In this document: positions 25,104 to 34,028 of the stretch, one piece after another
Position numbering within the stretch: the stretch's first letter is position 1
Layout of the letters: every line of letters starts with the position of its first letter
NCBI RefSeq assembly: GCF_029893825.1
Contig: NZ_JARXXV010000001.1
Coordinates: 124,001-188,000 of the forward strand
Direction: 5' to 3'
Length of the DNA: 64,000 nucleotides
Source of the DNA: Aurantimicrobium minutum
Lineage (GTDB): Bacteria; Actinomycetota; Actinomycetes; Actinomycetales; Microbacteriaceae
Translations under genes and position numbers: made by a program
Notes under the pieces: model-generated
The model's input: only the letters and a program-made list of their open reading frames with translations
Database searches by the model: none
What the model was told of the DNA's origin: nothing

Positions 25104-26081
25104 GTGGCCAACGCAGAAAACCCCTTCGGACAAGTTCTTGTCGCACTCGTAACCCCGTTCACCGCCGATGGCGAAGTGGATTGGAATGATGTCGAGAAGC
25201 ACATTGACCATGTCATTTCAGATGGTGCTGATGGCATCGTTGTTACCGGCACGACCGGTGAAACCTCGACTCTGACTGACGTTGAAAAGGTCAAGCTTGT
25301 TGAGGTGGGCAAGAAGGTTGCCGGTAACCGAGCCAAGATCATCATGGGTGGTCCTTCAAACGAAACGGCCCACGCGATTGAACTGGCAAAGAAGAGCGCC
25401 AAGGCTGGTGCTGACGGCATCATGGCTGTCACGCCCTACTACAACAAGCCAACTCAAGCCGGAGTGCTCACCCACTTCCGCATGGTTGCTGACGCTACTG
25501 ACCTGCCGTTCATCATGTATGACATCCCTGGTCGTGCGGGTATTCAGATCCAATACGAAACCATTTTGCGCTTGGCAAAACACCCCAACATTGTTGCTGT
25601 CAAGGACGCTAAGGGTGACTTTAGTGAAGTGAGCCGGGTGCTCAACCAGACTGATCTTCTGTATTTCTCAGGCGATGACGCCAATGTCTTGCCCCACATG
25701 GCCATCGGTGCTTCCGGGCTCATCGGTGTGACCGCTAACGTTGCTTCTGCTCCCTACCGCGCCATGGTTGATGCAGTAAACCGCGGTGACCTTGCTGCAG
25801 CCACTGCTGAACACCAGGCACTCGAGCCTCTCGTTCGCGCCATCATGACCCACGTTCCCGGCACCGTGGCAGCCAAGTATGTTCTGCACGGTTTGGGTCG
25901 TATCGGTAGCCCTCGTGTTCGTCTTCCGCTCGTGGGTCCAGAAGAGTGGGAAGCAGCAAAGATTGAAGACGAGATTTCTCTCGTTGGTTCGATCGAAGGC
26001 GTTGACTTCTCCAACTTCCGCCCTGACCGCAATGCCGCCGCTGGTGGAGCATTGCCCAAAATCGCCGGTACTACAAGGTAG
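25104..26081 (+). CDS. dapA: 4-hydroxy-tetrahydrodipicolinate synthase
   Basis: A 325-residue TIM-barrel lyase that condenses pyruvate with aspartate semialdehyde, the first step to diaminopimelate and lysine. Landmarks: VTGTTGETSTL, PYYNKPTQAG, Tyr139 in IMYDIPGR and the Schiff-base Lys167 in VAVKDAKGD. GTG start 27 bases after thyX. dapF, a later pathway gene, is elsewhere in this window. Confidence 0.96.
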   Translation: MANAENPFGQVLVALVTPFTADGEVDWNDVEKHIDHVISDGADGIVVTGTTGETSTLTDVEKVKLVEVGKKVAGNRAKIIMGGPSNETAHAIELAKKSAKAGADGIMAVTPYYNKPTQAGVLTHFRMVADATDLPFIMYDIPGRAGIQIQYETILRLAKHPNIVAVKDAKGDFSEVSRVLNQTDLLYFSGDDANVLPHMAIGASGLIGVTANVASAPYRAMVDAVNRGDLAAATAEHQALEPLVRAIMTHVPGTVAAKYVLHGLGRIGSPRVRLPLVGPEEWEAAKIEDEISLVGSIEGVDFSNFRPDRNAAAGGALPKIAGTTR

Positions 26082-26150
26082 TACCACACTCGCCAGCGCG
26101 ACCGTTCTGGTGTCAATGGGGTAGAAATTACCCACTTTCCTAAGAGGAAT

Positions 26151-27827
26151 ATGCCTAACGAACTTTTTGATCCACCTGCACTAGAACACGGAACGCTGCG
26201 CGTAGTCCCACTCGGAGGAGTGGGAGAGATTGGTCGCAACATGACCGTCTATGAGCTCAACGGCAAGCTGCTTGTTGTGGACTGTGGTGTTCTCTTCCCT
26301 GAAGAAACCCAGCCAGGTGTCGACCTGATTCTTCCTGACTTCAGCTACATCCGTGATCGGATGGACGATGTTCTCGCTATCGTGCTCACCCACGGACACG
26401 AAGACCACATTGGTGCAGTTCCTTATCTGCTGCGTTTGAAGAATGACATTCCGTTGGTGGGCTCTGGGCTCACCCTGGCGTTGACTGAAGCCAAACTCAA
26501 AGAGCACCGGATTCAGCCCTACACACTGCAGGTCAAAGAGGGCGACAAGGAACAGTTCGGTCCCTACGAACTGGAGTTTGTTGCAGTCAACCACTCCATC
26601 CCCGACGCACTGGCTGTGGCAATTCGTTCAGAAGCTGGTTTAGTGCTGCACACCGGTGACTTTAAGATGGATCAGCTTCCCCTCGATGGTCGCCTCACCG
26701 ACTTGCGAGCTTTTGCTCGCCTGGGTGAGGAAGGTGTTGACCTCTTCTTGCCAGATTCAACAAACGCCGATGTTCCTGGATTTACTCCGCTGGAACGTGA
26801 CATTGGTCCAGTCCTGGAAAGCGTGATTCACCGTTCCAAGCGCCGCGTGATTGTGGCAAGTTTTTCTTCCCACGTTCACCGCGTTCAGCAGGTCATTGAT
26901 GCTGCAGTTGCCAACAACAGGCATGTCGTATTGATGGGGCGTTCCATGGTTCGCAACATGGGTATTGCTGCTGAGCTTGGTTACCTCGAAGTTCCTGAGG
27001 GAACCATTATCGATGCCAAGAAGGCAGCAGAACTTCCAGATGACCGTCTGGTTTACATGTCCACTGGATCACAGGGTGAACCCATGGCAGTGCTTGCACG
27101 CATGGCAAACCTGGAACACCAGATTGAGGTGGGGCCAGGTGACACTGTCATTTTGGCGTCGAGTTTGATTCCAGGTAATGAGAACGCGGTGTTCCGCGTC
27201 ATTGATGGTCTTACCAAGCTCGGTGCCAAAGTCGTACACAAGGGCAATGCCAAGGTCCACGTTTCTGGCCACGCCGCAGCGGGGGAGTTGCTCTACTGCT
27301 ACAACATCCTGCAGCCCAAAAACGTATTCCCCGTCCATGGCGAATACCGCCACCTTGTCGCCAATGCAAACCTTGCCATTGACTCAGGCGTTGATGCACA
27401 CCGAACCATCCTGGGTGAAGATGGCACAGTCATCGACCTCAGGGCAGGTATTGCTCGGGTAGTAGGCCAGCTCGATATTGGGTATGTCTATGTTGATGGA
27501 TCAAGCGTGGGTGAAATCACCGACAACGATCTCAAAGATCGACGCATCTTGGCCGAGGAAGGTTTCATCTCGATCATCGTTGTTGTGGATCCGGCAACAG
27601 GCAGGATCATTGTCGGGCCAGAGATTCACGCCAAGGGATTCGCAGAAGACGATGCCGTATTTGATGAGATCAAGCCAGCAATTGCGAAGGCGCTTCAGGA
27701 AGCCGCCCACAACGGTGTTCGCGACACTCACTCTCTTCAGCAGGTGATTCGCCGAACAGTTGGACAGTGGGTTTCTAAGGGTTACCGTCGTCGCCCCATG
27801 ATTATTCCACTGGTTATTGAAGCGTAG
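26151..27827 (+). CDS. rnj: Ribonuclease J
   Basis: A 558-residue metallo-beta-lactamase/beta-CASP nuclease. The zinc site HGHEDH is at 81-86, followed by VLHTGDFKMD, the beta-CASP region and a C-terminal domain ending in GYRRRPMIIPLVIE. RNase J has 5' exonuclease and endonuclease activity in mRNA and rRNA processing. ATG 26151 follows AAGAGGAAT. Its 3' end overlaps the convergent GH32-like gene by 14 bases. Confidence 0.95.
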   Translation: MPNELFDPPALEHGTLRVVPLGGVGEIGRNMTVYELNGKLLVVDCGVLFPEETQPGVDLILPDFSYIRDRMDDVLAIVLTHGHEDHIGAVPYLLRLKNDIPLVGSGLTLALTEAKLKEHRIQPYTLQVKEGDKEQFGPYELEFVAVNHSIPDALAVAIRSEAGLVLHTGDFKMDQLPLDGRLTDLRAFARLGEEGVDLFLPDSTNADVPGFTPLERDIGPVLESVIHRSKRRVIVASFSSHVHRVQQVIDAAVANNRHVVLMGRSMVRNMGIAAELGYLEVPEGTIIDAKKAAELPDDRLVYMSTGSQGEPMAVLARMANLEHQIEVGPGDTVILASSLIPGNENAVFRVIDGLTKLGAKVVHKGNAKVHVSGHAAAGELLYCYNILQPKNVFPVHGEYRHLVANANLAIDSGVDAHRTILGEDGTVIDLRAGIARVVGQLDIGYVYVDGSSVGEITDNDLKDRRILAEEGFISIIVVVDPATGRIIVGPEIHAKGFAEDDAVFDEIKPAIAKALQEAAHNGVRDTHSLQQVIRRTVGQWVSKGYRRRPMIIPLVIEA

Positions 27828-28767
27828 TTTTCTTCGTTACGAGGCAGCCCCGAGCATCAACTTCTAAAGGAAGTGGATCGCAAATGGTTCCCGTGAATCC
27901 GCCCGGATCACCGTTATCTATAAAACCAATCAGTAGCGGATTATTCTCAGCATCTCGAATGATACGTGCTGCATAGATCCCCCCACCGTTGAGGGGAACT
28001 GACTTTTCCAGATGGAATGGACCAAGTGGGCCATCAGCAGGTGCGCTATATGTTGCATAGGCAGCAGAAATTTGCGAATCCCACACGTCGCTAGGGCTCG
28101 TGCAGAAAATTACAAACCACTTGCCGTCAATTTGCTCCACTTGAAGAACCTCCATTTGCCCAAACTGAGATTCATGGCATAACGGTTCCTTCAATTCCCA
28201 GCTGTACAAATCTGATGAGGTGGCGTGGCCAATAGTGCCTGCGGCTTTCTCGGCTCCTCCTCCTTCACGCGCTGTGATGAGCATGTGCCAGAGTTGATCT
28301 TCCTCAAGGAAGAAGACCCAGGGATCTCTAAATGGTTTTTCACCACGAAAGTCTGTATCTGCCGTGGCATACCATCGTGAATTTGCGATGAGAATCGGGG
28401 ATTCAGAAACTCTGTCCCATTGCATTAAATCTGTTGAGATTGCATGGCCAAGGCGCTGTATTTTGCCGACTGATTCCTTATCTATTCCGGTGTAGAACAT
28501 GTGCCAGAGTCCTGCGTGCTTGACCACACTTCCAGTCCAAATGGCTTTGTTATCGAAGGCATTTCCGGTGCTGGGAAGGAGAGCATCGGGAAGCTCTTCC
28601 CAGTTATGTAGATCTCGAGAAATTGAATGACCGACCCGGGCATTGTGGTGACGAAGATCTGTGTCTCCCAAAGATCGAGGAGCAGTGAGGTGGAAAGCGT
28701 GGAATACGTCCCTGTCAAAGCAGTACCAGGAATCCCAGAGCCAGTCTTCAGCGCTCGAAAGGGGCAT
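27814..28767 (-). CDS. GH32/GH43-like beta-propeller glycosidase
   Basis: A 317-residue five-bladed beta-propeller hydrolase: WDSWYCFDRDVFHAFHL at the start, repeated HAxSxDLxxW segments, the transition-state RDP motif in KPFRDPWVFF, and a possible acid/base Glu in QMEVLQV. The RDP motif and blades fit clan GH-J (GH32/GH68) better than GH43. No signal peptide and no C-terminal lectin domain, so it is a compact cytoplasmic enzyme. TAAACT lies seven bases before ATG 28767 (leaderless). The substrate is unknown; a fructoside is a reasonable guess. Confidence 0.75.
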   Translation of the reverse strand: MPLSSAEDWLWDSWYCFDRDVFHAFHLTAPRSLGDTDLRHHNARVGHSISRDLHNWEELPDALLPSTGNAFDNKAIWTGSVVKHAGLWHMFYTGIDKESVGKIQRLGHAISTDLMQWDRVSESPILIANSRWYATADTDFRGEKPFRDPWVFFLEEDQLWHMLITAREGGGAEKAAGTIGHATSSDLYSWELKEPLCHESQFGQMEVLQVEQIDGKWFVIFCTSPSDVWDSQISAAYATYSAPADGPLGPFHLEKSVPLNGGGIYAARIIRDAENNPLLIGFIDNGDPGGFTGTICDPLPLEVDARGCLVTKKTTLQ

Positions 28768-28822
28768 GGCAGTGAGTTTATTACCAGCGGTTGTTCAGTT
28801 TTTCCGGGCTAGGCTGTACCTC

Positions 28823-29383
28823 ATGTCTCGACGCTCCTTTCTTCTTCCAGTTTTCGCTGTGCTCCTCAGTGTTGTCCTTGCTGCATGTAGCACGACGGAC
28901 AACCGCAACCTCTCAGGTGCTGCCGCGAAGGATGCGCTGACCACTGTGTTGAAGTCTTCTGAGAAGAAGTACTTGGCTGAGGGCGGTACTGAGACTGTCT
29001 ATGTCGGCACTAAGCGGTATGTGCTGCTCTACGACCCCTCGGCAGAAGCAGATAAGCAGGTTGCATTCCAAGACCTCGACACGACAGATGCTCCACAGCT
29101 CGGATCGACTGACATGATCCGCATCACTGCGTTATTGAATTTGGTGTCGAAGAACCTCAGTGACAAAGCAACCATCACACTCTCGGATAACACCTTCAAA
29201 ATTCAAGACACCGAAGTTTCTATTCAGATCTCCGTTGAAAAAGATCTGATGACTCAAGCGATTGTGACCACTGCGGCAAATGGTGCAAATCAGACCACAA
29301 TGTTTGCCACCACTTATGGTTTCAGTAAAGATGCCAAGAAGTTGCTCAGTTCTGCGACTCCATCTCCTGTGCCTACACAGTAG
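28823..29383 (+). CDS. Putative lipoprotein of unknown function
   Basis: 186 residues from ATG 28823, with TAGGCT seven bases upstream. The signal peptide ends in lipobox VLAAC (Cys22), so the protein is membrane-anchored outside. The mature part (about 165 residues) resembles small actinobacterial lipoproteins of the LppX/LprG kind in size and strand-rich pattern, but I do not recognise a family. It lies between the GH32-like gene and lacI without an operator of the sugar regulon. Confidence 0.75.
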   Translation: MSRRSFLLPVFAVLLSVVLAACSTTDNRNLSGAAAKDALTTVLKSSEKKYLAEGGTETVYVGTKRYVLLYDPSAEADKQVAFQDLDTTDAPQLGSTDMIRITALLNLVSKNLSDKATITLSDNTFKIQDTEVSIQISVEKDLMTQAIVTTAANGANQTTMFATTYGFSKDAKKLLSSATPSPVPTQ

Positions 29384-29405
29384 GAATTCATCGTCGATTA
29401 AGTAG

Positions 29406-29419
29406 TCGACGCGTGTCGA
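29406..29419. promoter_or_regulatory. LacI-family operator at lacI (autoregulation)
   Basis: TCGACGCGTGTCGA, one mismatch from the perfect palindrome found before the binding-protein and GH13 genes. It covers the expected -35 area of the lacI promoter, whose -10 TAGGCT is at 29429-29434. Autoregulation is inferred. Confidence 0.75.
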
Positions 29420-29428
29420 CGAATTCGC

Positions 29429-29434
29429 TAGGCT
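29429..29434 (+). promoter_or_regulatory. -10 box TAGGCT of lacI (leaderless)
   Basis: TAGGCT, six bases (TTCGAT), then the GTG start of the regulator gene. It fixes the start codon at 29441. Confidence 0.6.
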
Positions 29435-29440
29435 TTCGAT

Positions 29441-30481
29441 GTGCCCTCATCGAAGAAGCCCAAGCAAGCAACGCGCGCTGATGTTGCACGTCTTGCAGGT
29501 GTCTCTGAGAGCACGGTGAGTTATGCGCTGACCGGCGTTCGTCCCATTAGCGAAGAGACGAGAGAACGCATCGAATCTGCCATGAAGGAATTGGGTTATG
29601 TTCCCAATGCAATGGCACAAGCGCTCGCCGGAAAGCGCTCAGGAATTCTGGCACTGTTGTTCCCGGTGGGGGAGCGTGGCTTCAACGAGACCGACTTCGA
29701 GTACGTCCAGGCCGCCAATGAGGCGGTGGCTGAAGATGGCTATCAACTTCTCCTGTGGCCTAATGCGGTTGAAGATATTGAGTCTCTCAAAAAGATTGTG
29801 AACCAGGGATTAGTAGACGGTGTTCTACTCATGGAAGTCCGTTCTGAGGATCCACGCGTGCCCGTGCTTATTGAGGCCGGCATGCCGTTCTGTCTGATCG
29901 GGCGTACCGAAGATCCCTCCAAGCTCACCTACGTCGACGCAGACTTCTCTCAGTGGGGGCCACTGGCTATCCGCCACTTGGGTGACCTCGGTCACAAACA
30001 AGTTGGCTACATCGGTATTGCTGATGAGCTCATTAATGTGGGATATGGTCCTGGTGTTCGAACCGAAACCGGTTTACACGAAGAAGCTGGCCGTGCGGGC
30101 ATCACCTTGCACCCTAAGCACGTAGCCGCAACGATCCGTGCAGGTCGTGCTGCCATGGAAGAACTTCTTACCTCAACCCCACCTGTTACTGCAGTCATTA
30201 GCCTGAACGAATCAGCAATGGTGGGAGCCCTTGAAGTGCTTGCCTCTCATGACCTCAGCATTCCTGAACAATTCTCTGTCATGTCTTTTGGTATTTCTGA
30301 GATCGCGGCAAACATGACGGTGCCTTCACAAACCACTATCGGAGTAGAAGGTAAGGATCTAGGTCGAATGGCCGACCAGTACCTTATTGCCCGACTCAAT
30401 GGTGACAATAAGTCTGTTCTTCAGCACCTTTCTGCGCCAGTATTTGCTGACCGAGGCAGCACCGGCCCCGCCCCTGAATAA
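29441..30481 (+). CDS. LacI-family transcriptional regulator
   Basis: A 346-residue regulator. The N-terminal helix-turn-helix (about residues 10-30, TRADVARLAGVSESTVSYAL) and hinge helix (VPNAMAQALAGKRSG) precede a sugar-binding periplasmic-type domain. It probably represses itself, the transporter operon and the GH13 gene through TCGACGCGCGTCGA sites; sugar binding would release it. GTG start, leaderless. The effector is unknown, most likely an alpha-glucoside. Confidence 0.92.
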   Translation: MPSSKKPKQATRADVARLAGVSESTVSYALTGVRPISEETRERIESAMKELGYVPNAMAQALAGKRSGILALLFPVGERGFNETDFEYVQAANEAVAEDGYQLLLWPNAVEDIESLKKIVNQGLVDGVLLMEVRSEDPRVPVLIEAGMPFCLIGRTEDPSKLTYVDADFSQWGPLAIRHLGDLGHKQVGYIGIADELINVGYGPGVRTETGLHEEAGRAGITLHPKHVAATIRAGRAAMEELLTSTPPVTAVISLNESAMVGALEVLASHDLSIPEQFSVMSFGISEIAANMTVPSQTTIGVEGKDLGRMADQYLIARLNGDNKSVLQHLSAPVFADRGSTGPAPE

Positions 30482-30589
30482 AGCGGTTGAGGGAACAAAT
30501 CCCTCAAGAATCACGATTCGGTTACGAAAATAAAGATTCTTTGATTTTGGCTAGACATTCGACAAAAGTGTTGGGTAGATTACTTCCTA

Positions 30590-30616
30590 TCGACGCGCGT
30601 CGACAACGCGCGTCGA
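30590..30616. promoter_or_regulatory. Tandem LacI operators before the sugar-binding protein gene
   Basis: The first site, 30590-30603, is the perfect palindrome TCGACGCGCGTCGA. A second site, 30603-30616, matches it at 12 of 14 positions. They lie 65-91 bases before the start codon, so they probably sit at or just behind the transcription start and block initiation. Confidence 0.8.
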
Positions 30617-30680
30617 AACCTGGAAGCACCAAAGAAGTTGCGTGATCAACCTGGTCACCACTGAGAAAGGTAACTATCAC

Positions 30681-31955
30681 ATGAAGCTAGAAAGCAAGCG
30701 CGGTATCCGCGTCGCTGCTGCTGTAGCTGTTGGTGCACTTTCGCTGGGAACTCTCTCAGCTTGTGCTCCTTCTGCTGACAGCAACGTATTCACCGTATGG
30801 TGGTACGAGAAGGACACCGCAATGGCCACCACTTGGGCTGCTGCACTTGACGCCTTCAAGACCGCTCACCCTGACGTAACCGTCAAGTTCGAGCTCAAGA
30901 CCTGGGACCAGATCCAGAAGTCGGGTAACGCAATTCTCGACTCCGACAAGGCTCCCGACCTCGCTGAGTGGAACAAGGGTAACGCTACCGCTGGTTCCGC
31001 TTCTCAGGCAGGTCTGCTGACCAACCTCGACAAGTACGCTAAGGAATACGGCTGGGACACCATGCTTCCTCAGTCCGTACTCGCTTACGGTGAGTACACC
31101 GACGGCATCATGGGTTCCGGTTCACTGTACGGTGTTCCTACCTACGGTGAGTACGCATCTTGGTTCTACAACGTAGACGCATTCAAGGCTGCTGGCATTG
31201 ACGCTCCTCCTACCACTCAGGCAGAGCTCGAAGCTGACCTCGCAACCCTCAAGGCTGCTGGCCAGACTCAGTGCATCGGTGCTAAGGAATACCAGAACGT
31301 TCACCTGGCATACGGTCTCGCACTGTCTCAGGCTGACCAGAAGTTCGTCAACAACTTCCAGGCATTCGCTGGGCCAGTTGACTGGACCAAGGAATGGACC
31401 TACGCAGCAAACACCATCTCTGACTGGATCGCTAAGGGTTACTTCGACCCCAACGCTTCCGGTATCGGTGCAGATGACGCAGTTGCAGCCTTCCAGGCTG
31501 GCAAGTGCCCACTGATCTACGGTGGTACCTGGCTCGACGAGGGTATGCAGAAGAACTCTGTATCCTTCGAGTGGAACAAGTTCCTCATGCCTGGTGGTCT
31601 CTCTGTTGGTTCTGCAGGTAACCTCCTGGTTATCCCAGAGCGTTCAAAGCACAAGGACTGGGCTGCAGAGTTCATCAACATGATCCTCTCTCCTGAGTAC
31701 CAGAACATGCTCGGTAACAACGGTGGTCTTCCTCTCCTCGCTGACGAGGCTGCACTCACCAACCCACTCACGGTAAAGACCTACGCACAGTTCAAGAAGA
31801 TTCTTGATAACGATGCACTGGGTATGTACCCTGACTGGCCAGTACCTGGCTACTTTGACATCCAGCTCGCAGCAGGTCAGAAGCTCTTCTCTGACGGCGA
31901 CGCAGCTGCATACGTCAAGACCCTGCAGGACTTCTACGACCAGAACAAGCCATAA
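30681..31955 (+). CDS. Sugar ABC transporter substrate-binding lipoprotein
   Basis: 424 residues from ATG 30681, with GAAAGG ten bases upstream. The signal peptide ends in lipobox TLSAC (Cys28). The mature part is a family 1 (MalE-like) binding protein: FTVWWYEKDTAM, DLAEWNKGNATAGSASQAG, and a C-terminal QMLG-type helix region. Codon use is very uniform (GAC, AAG, CTC, TAC), a sign of high expression. It heads the transporter operon; a 17-bp stem directly behind it probably limits read-through into the permease genes. The substrate is likely a malto- or isomalto-oligosaccharide, from the GH13 neighbour. Confidence 0.9.
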   Translation: MKLESKRGIRVAAAVAVGALSLGTLSACAPSADSNVFTVWWYEKDTAMATTWAAALDAFKTAHPDVTVKFELKTWDQIQKSGNAILDSDKAPDLAEWNKGNATAGSASQAGLLTNLDKYAKEYGWDTMLPQSVLAYGEYTDGIMGSGSLYGVPTYGEYASWFYNVDAFKAAGIDAPPTTQAELEADLATLKAAGQTQCIGAKEYQNVHLAYGLALSQADQKFVNNFQAFAGPVDWTKEWTYAANTISDWIAKGYFDPNASGIGADDAVAAFQAGKCPLIYGGTWLDEGMQKNSVSFEWNKFLMPGGLSVGSAGNLLVIPERSKHKDWAAEFINMILSPEYQNMLGNNGGLPLLADEAALTNPLTVKTYAQFKKILDNDALGMYPDWPVPGYFDIQLAAGQKLFSDGDAAAYVKTLQDFYDQNKP

Positions 31956-31990
31956 GTAGAACCTCAGGTAGCTAACTAGTACCAAACAAG

Positions 31991-32029
31991 AAAACTGGTG
32001 CGGTGCACATCTTGCACCGCACCAGTTTT
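31991..32029 (+). terminator. Intercistronic stem-loop behind the binding-protein gene
   Basis: Perfect 17-bp inverted repeat with a five-base loop (CATCT). The right arm ends in TTTT. It lies inside the transporter operon, 48 bases before the permease gene. It likely acts as a partial terminator and 3'-end stabiliser that sets the ratio of binding protein to permease. Confidence 0.85.
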
Positions 32030-32076
32030 CACACTAAACAGGTAAAACATCACAAAGCCGTGAGACGGGAAATCCA

Positions 32077-33024
32077 ATGTCGATAACAACCTCTAAGGCC
32101 AAGTCGCTCGCTCGCAAGCGTTCTGAAGCTGTGAATCAGCGCCGAGGTTATTACTTCTACCTCATCCCAGGTTTGATTGCGTTCGTCGGTCTGATCGGAA
32201 CTGCATTCGTCTGGAACATCTACCTCAGTTTCACCAAGTGGAACGGTTTGGGTAAGCCCGTCTGGGTCGGTTTCAATAACTACATCAAGTTGGCCGGCGA
32301 TGACGTTTTTTGGCAGTCATTCCTCCACGCAATCGGATTCATCGGCGCTATGTCGATTGTCCCCACTTTCTTAGGTCTGCTCATTGCGGCCCTGCTCTTT
32401 GACTACATCGAGCCTCGATTCGGAAATGCCCCTACGACCGTCATGCGTGGTGGTTTCTACATTCCTCAGATTGTTCCTCTGACAATTACAGGAATTATGT
32501 GGGTATGGCTGGTTTCTCCCAGCACCGGTGTGATCAACACTGTTCTTCAAAACATGGGCATTGCTGCGCAGCCCAACTGGCTCGGTGACGCCAACTTGGC
32601 GTTCTGGACCCTCTCGGTCATCATGGTGTGGCTGCAAATTGGTTACACCATCGTGATCTTCATGTCCGGTATGTCTCGTCTGGACCCTTCACTGAGTGAA
32701 GCAGCCCAGATTGATGGCGCATCATGGTGGCAGCGTTTCCGCATCATCATCCTTTCTCAGCTCGGCCCTGAAATCGGTGTTGTTCTGTTGACCACAACAG
32801 TTGCGGCACTGAAGGTTTTCGCACCGATCTACGTGATGACTCAGGGTGGACCTGGTAACGCAACACAGGTGCCTGCCTACTTCTCCTACTTCAACTTCTT
32901 CACCACCACAAAGGTTGGCTACGGTGCTGCTGTTGCGACAGTTCTTGCATTGCTACTGACCGTGATGGCTATTGTCATTCTTTATGTTCAGAACCGCCAG
33001 AGCGAGGGAGCTAACAAGCGATGA
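32077..33024 (+). CDS. Sugar ABC transporter permease, MalF-like
   Basis: A 315-residue carbohydrate-uptake-1 permease with six membrane segments and the EAA motif LSEAAQIDGASWWQRFRII near residues 207-225. N-terminal part begins YYFYLIPGLIAFVGLIG. It forms the channel with the MalG-like subunit, whose ATG overlaps its stop (ATGA). GGGA precedes the ATG. No ATPase gene lies in the cluster. Confidence 0.92.
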   Translation: MSITTSKAKSLARKRSEAVNQRRGYYFYLIPGLIAFVGLIGTAFVWNIYLSFTKWNGLGKPVWVGFNNYIKLAGDDVFWQSFLHAIGFIGAMSIVPTFLGLLIAALLFDYIEPRFGNAPTTVMRGGFYIPQIVPLTITGIMWVWLVSPSTGVINTVLQNMGIAAQPNWLGDANLAFWTLSVIMVWLQIGYTIVIFMSGMSRLDPSLSEAAQIDGASWWQRFRIIILSQLGPEIGVVLLTTTVAALKVFAPIYVMTQGGPGNATQVPAYFSYFNFFTTTKVGYGAAVATVLALLLTVMAIVILYVQNRQSEGANKR

Positions 33025-33914
33025 GTATGGAACTAGAAGTCCCAATGGCTCCTTCCCCCAAGCCATTGAAGGCAAAGAAAGTAGAGCTGAAAAAGCGCGG
33101 CATTTCAGGCTGGATCGTTTTTGCTATCTTGGCAATTAGCACCCTGGCTTGGTTGCTGCCGTTCTACATGGCGCTGATCAACTCGGTGAAGACCGAGTCT
33201 GAATTCGTCAACGGCGGCCCCTTGGCACTGCCCATGGGTTTCGACCTCACCAACGTTATTGATTTCTGGAACGCGGTTGATTTCCCACGTAAGTTGTGGA
33301 ACTCCGTCATTAGCAGTCTTTCCGGCGCATTGATTGCAATCGTATTGAGCCTATTTACTGCTTTTGCGATTGGTATTGGTCGAGTTCGTGGCCGTTTCTG
33401 GATTCTTGCCCTGTTCATGATCGCGTTCACTATTCCCCAGGAAGCGTTGATTTACCCCTTCTACAACATGGCAAAGAGCATTGGTCTCTACGACAGCTTG
33501 CTTTCGGTCATCATCATTTACGCAGTACTGTCCACTGCATTTGGAACCTACATGCTCAGCTCTGTCCTGAACGAGTTCCCAGAAGAAATGCTTGAAGCAG
33601 CAAAGATTGACGGCGCAACAACCTGGACAATCCTGTCCCAGATTGTGTTCCCGCTCCTTCGTCCAACGTTGTTGGTTCTGTTCACGTTCTTCTTTATCTA
33701 TAACTGGAACGAGTTCTTGATTCCGTTGGTTCTGCTGCCATCGAATGACAACCAAACCGTCACTGTTGGTCTGGGTGTTGTCTTTGGTCAGTGGACCACT
33801 GACCCAACACAGCTAGCAGCAGCAGCACTATTGGGCTCACTGCCATCGATCATCTTCTTCTTCATCTTCCAGAAGTCGTTGATGCGCGGTGTCACGATGG
33901 GATCTACCAAGTAA
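33021..33914 (+). CDS. Sugar ABC transporter permease, MalG-like
   Basis: A 297-residue second permease, six membrane segments, EAA motif EEMLEAAKIDGATTWTIL. It overlaps the MalF-like gene by four bases, so the subunits are made in equal amounts. ATG GTATGGAA arrangement offers a second ATG at codon 3. Followed by a terminator before the GH13 gene. The ATPase must be supplied from elsewhere in the genome, as for MsmK/UgpC-type shared ATPases. Confidence 0.92.
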   Translation: MSMELEVPMAPSPKPLKAKKVELKKRGISGWIVFAILAISTLAWLLPFYMALINSVKTESEFVNGGPLALPMGFDLTNVIDFWNAVDFPRKLWNSVISSLSGALIAIVLSLFTAFAIGIGRVRGRFWILALFMIAFTIPQEALIYPFYNMAKSIGLYDSLLSVIIIYAVLSTAFGTYMLSSVLNEFPEEMLEAAKIDGATTWTILSQIVFPLLRPTLLVLFTFFFIYNWNEFLIPLVLLPSNDNQTVTVGLGVVFGQWTTDPTQLAAAALLGSLPSIIFFFIFQKSLMRGVTMGSTK

Positions 33915-33920
33915 TTATTT

Positions 33921-33962
33921 GGGGGCGTGGTCGGCTTGTTGGTTGACCATGCCCCCTTATTT
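33921..33962 (+). terminator. Terminator behind the sugar permease operon
   Basis: Stem GGGGGCGTGGTC with GACCATGCCCCC (12 bp, one G-U pair), a 12-base loop, then TTATTTT. It separates the transporter operon from the GH13 gene. Confidence 0.85.
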
Positions 33963-33972
33963 TGGCGTAGTA

Positions 33973-33986
33973 TCGACGCGCGTCGA
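33973..33986. promoter_or_regulatory. LacI-family operator before the GH13 gene
   Basis: Perfect palindrome TCGACGCGCGTCGA. Its first base overlaps a TAGTAT -10 candidate (33968-33973), with TTGACC at 33943-33948 as a possible -35 (19-base spacing). The -35 candidate lies inside the right arm of the preceding terminator. Confidence 0.8.
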
Positions 33987-34028
33987 CGAAAATCGAAGTA
34001 ACACAGTAAATAGCGAAAGTTGAAAAAC

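Noticed and set aside
29384-29426. Imperfect inverted repeat GAATTC...GAATTC around the lacI operator as a terminator
   Set aside because: Arms are interrupted by a three-base bulge and a long loop, and no T-run follows; the operator explains the inner symmetry.
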